From the NCBI RefSeq assembly GCF_000331005.1, contig NZ_AEJB01000508.1, positions 1-61,231 on the forward strand: a stretch of DNA of 61,231 nucleotides, written 5' to 3'. Below are positions 60,253 through 61,231 of the stretch, piece after piece. Origin of the DNA: Streptomyces turgidiscabies Car8. Its GTDB lineage: Bacteria > Actinomycetota > Actinomycetes > Streptomycetales > Streptomycetaceae. Under the pieces are notes generated by a model that made no database searches, was not told the origin of the DNA, and saw nothing but the letters and a program-made list of their open reading frames with translations. The translations under genes were made by a program, and so were the position numbers. The first letter of the stretch is position 1. Every line of letters begins with the position of its first letter.

Positions 60253-61231
60253 GAGGCTGTCCCTTCGGAGGAACCGGCGGAGCCGGTGGTGTCGGCGGAG
60301 TCGGTGCGGCGGACCGGGTCGGCCAGGGCGGCGAGGACCTCGCGCGGCCCCTCGAAGGGCTCCCGGCTGTGTGCCGTACGGATGTTGTCGACGAGCAGCA
60401 GATCGCCGCTTCGCCACGGATCGCGCACGGTGTGCGCCTCGTACACCTCGTTGAGGGTCTGGACGACGTCCAGACCGATCGGATCGCCGTTGCCGTAGCG
60501 GGTGTTGAAGGGGAGGCCGTCGGCGCCGTACACGTCGACCAGGTACTCGTGGACCTCCGGGTCCATCGTCCACTCGTTGAGGAACGCGATCTGGTTGAAC
60601 CAGCAGCGGTGGCCGGTGACCGGGTGACGCAGGACAGCGCCGCGGCGCTGGCGGGTGCGCAGGGAGCCGTCCGGTTCCCAGGTGAACTCGATGGCGTGGG
60701 CCCGGCAGTAGCGTTCGACCGAGGCCCGGTCGGAGGTTCCGAACGCCTCGGCGACCGTCGCCCCTATCTCGTCGTTGAACGTCCGGGTGAGCAACCAGCC
60801 CTCCCGTTCGAAGCGTTGGACGAGTTCGGCGGGCAGCGCGTCGAGCACGGCCGCCGAGTCGGCCACCCCGGTCGCGCCGCCCTCGGCGGGCGCTTCGAGG
60901 CAGGCGAACATGAGCAGACCGGGGAACTCCAGTGCGTAGCTCAGCTCGTGGTGCATGCACATCGGCTGGTTCGGCGGCCACTTGGAGGACGAGTACACGC
61001 CGTCGGCGTACCGCCGCCGGGGCGCGAAGGCCTCCTGGTCGCTCATCAGGCCGTCGGCCAGCCGCCGCAGCACGGCGCCGGTCGCGCCGGGCTCGTGCAG
61101 GCCGAGGCCCCGCACCAGCAGCGAACCGTGCTCGGCGACGGCCGCCCGCAGCGCGTCCCGGTGGGCGCCCGCCCACTCCGCCGCGTCGGTGACGGGCGGG
61201 GTGCGCAGGGTCGGGGGCCGGCCGGGGAGCG
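60249..61231 (-). CDS. TauD/TfdA-family Fe(II)/2-oxoglutarate dioxygenase, 5' end outside window
   Basis: The frame is open from the right edge to 60249, at least 326 codons plus stop; the start is not in the window. Metal site: HHELSYA (HxE) and the distal His in IRTAHSREPFEG, with the Arg for 2-oxoglutarate in the same stretch. The HHELSY/EFPGLLMF context resembles SyrP-like hydroxylases of nonribosomal peptide pathways that hydroxylate the beta carbon of an amino acid. Linked by overlap to the diaminopropionate genes, it probably makes a modified residue for the same product; substrate unproven. Confidence 0.9.
   Translation of the reverse strand, partial: LPGRPPTLRTPPVTDAAEWAGAHRDALRAAVAEHGSLLVRGLGLHEPGATGAVLRRLADGLMSDQEAFAPRRRYADGVYSSSKWPPNQPMCMHHELSYALEFPGLLMFACLEAPAEGGATGVADSAAVLDALPAELVQRFEREGWLLTRTFNDEIGATVAEAFGTSDRASVERYCRAHAIEFTWEPDGSLRTRQRRGAVLRHPVTGHRCWFNQIAFLNEWTMDPEVHEYLVDVYGADGLPFNTRYGNGDPIGLDVVQTLNEVYEAHTVRDPWRSGDLLLVDNIRTAHSREPFEGPREVLAALADPVRRTDSADTTGSAGSSEGTAS

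Overview
The window reads as a stretch of Streptomyces chromosome. Coding DNA is very GC-rich with G/C in almost every third position, GTG and TTG starts are common, and there is a geosmin synthase, a gamma-butyrolactone (GBL) receptor/AfsA pair, a CprB-type receptor, a subtilisin inhibitor of the SSI family and a trehalose treX/treY/treZ set. The cprB, DUF89 and geosmin synthase order is, as far as I recall, the same as at the S. coelicolor SCO6071-SCO6073 locus. I see no tRNA, rRNA, CRISPR array or intact insertion sequence.

Left part (1-14.4 kb): a truncated secreted LPMO, a secreted subtilase with a P domain, then a signalling island (3.2-6.5 kb) with an NmrA-type reductase translationally coupled to a GBL receptor, an AfsA-type GBL synthase and CprB. 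Two candidate autoregulatory (ARE) operators lie in its gaps, and rare TTA (bldA) codons occur in the synthase and in cprB. Next come a DUF89 phosphatase, geosmin synthase, a PDZ membrane protein, a metallophosphoesterase, an M24 peptidase and a kinase-fold phosphotransferase.

Middle part (14.4-42.8 kb): treZ is separated from treY and glgX/treX by an FHA protein and a protease block (two M14 carboxypeptidase paralogues facing each other, with an SSI inhibitor coupled to one of them). Then come a split, catalytically degenerate copper-amine-oxidase-like pair, a HEPN protein, a DnaQ-type exonuclease, a divergent EamA/LysR pair, and a sugar ABC transporter without its own ATPase. The binding-protein frame of that transporter runs without a stop into a macrolide-type glycosyltransferase. 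An MMPL exporter and several small metabolic genes follow.

Right part (42.9-61.2 kb), almost all on the minus strand: one long sulfur assimilation operon runs from a 27-residue leader peptide through ferredoxin-sulfite reductase, a 62-residue zinc-ribbon protein, CysH, CysC, CysD and CysN to a sulfonate/taurine-type ABC transporter and a sirohydrochlorin chelatase-like protein that could serve siroheme synthesis. After a GNAT enzyme, a secreted protein, a GAF regulator and an AidB-type acyl-CoA dehydrogenase, the window ends in SbnA, SbnB and a TauD-family oxygenase. These three look like the edge of a 2,3-diaminopropionate-dependent natural product cluster that continues beyond the window.
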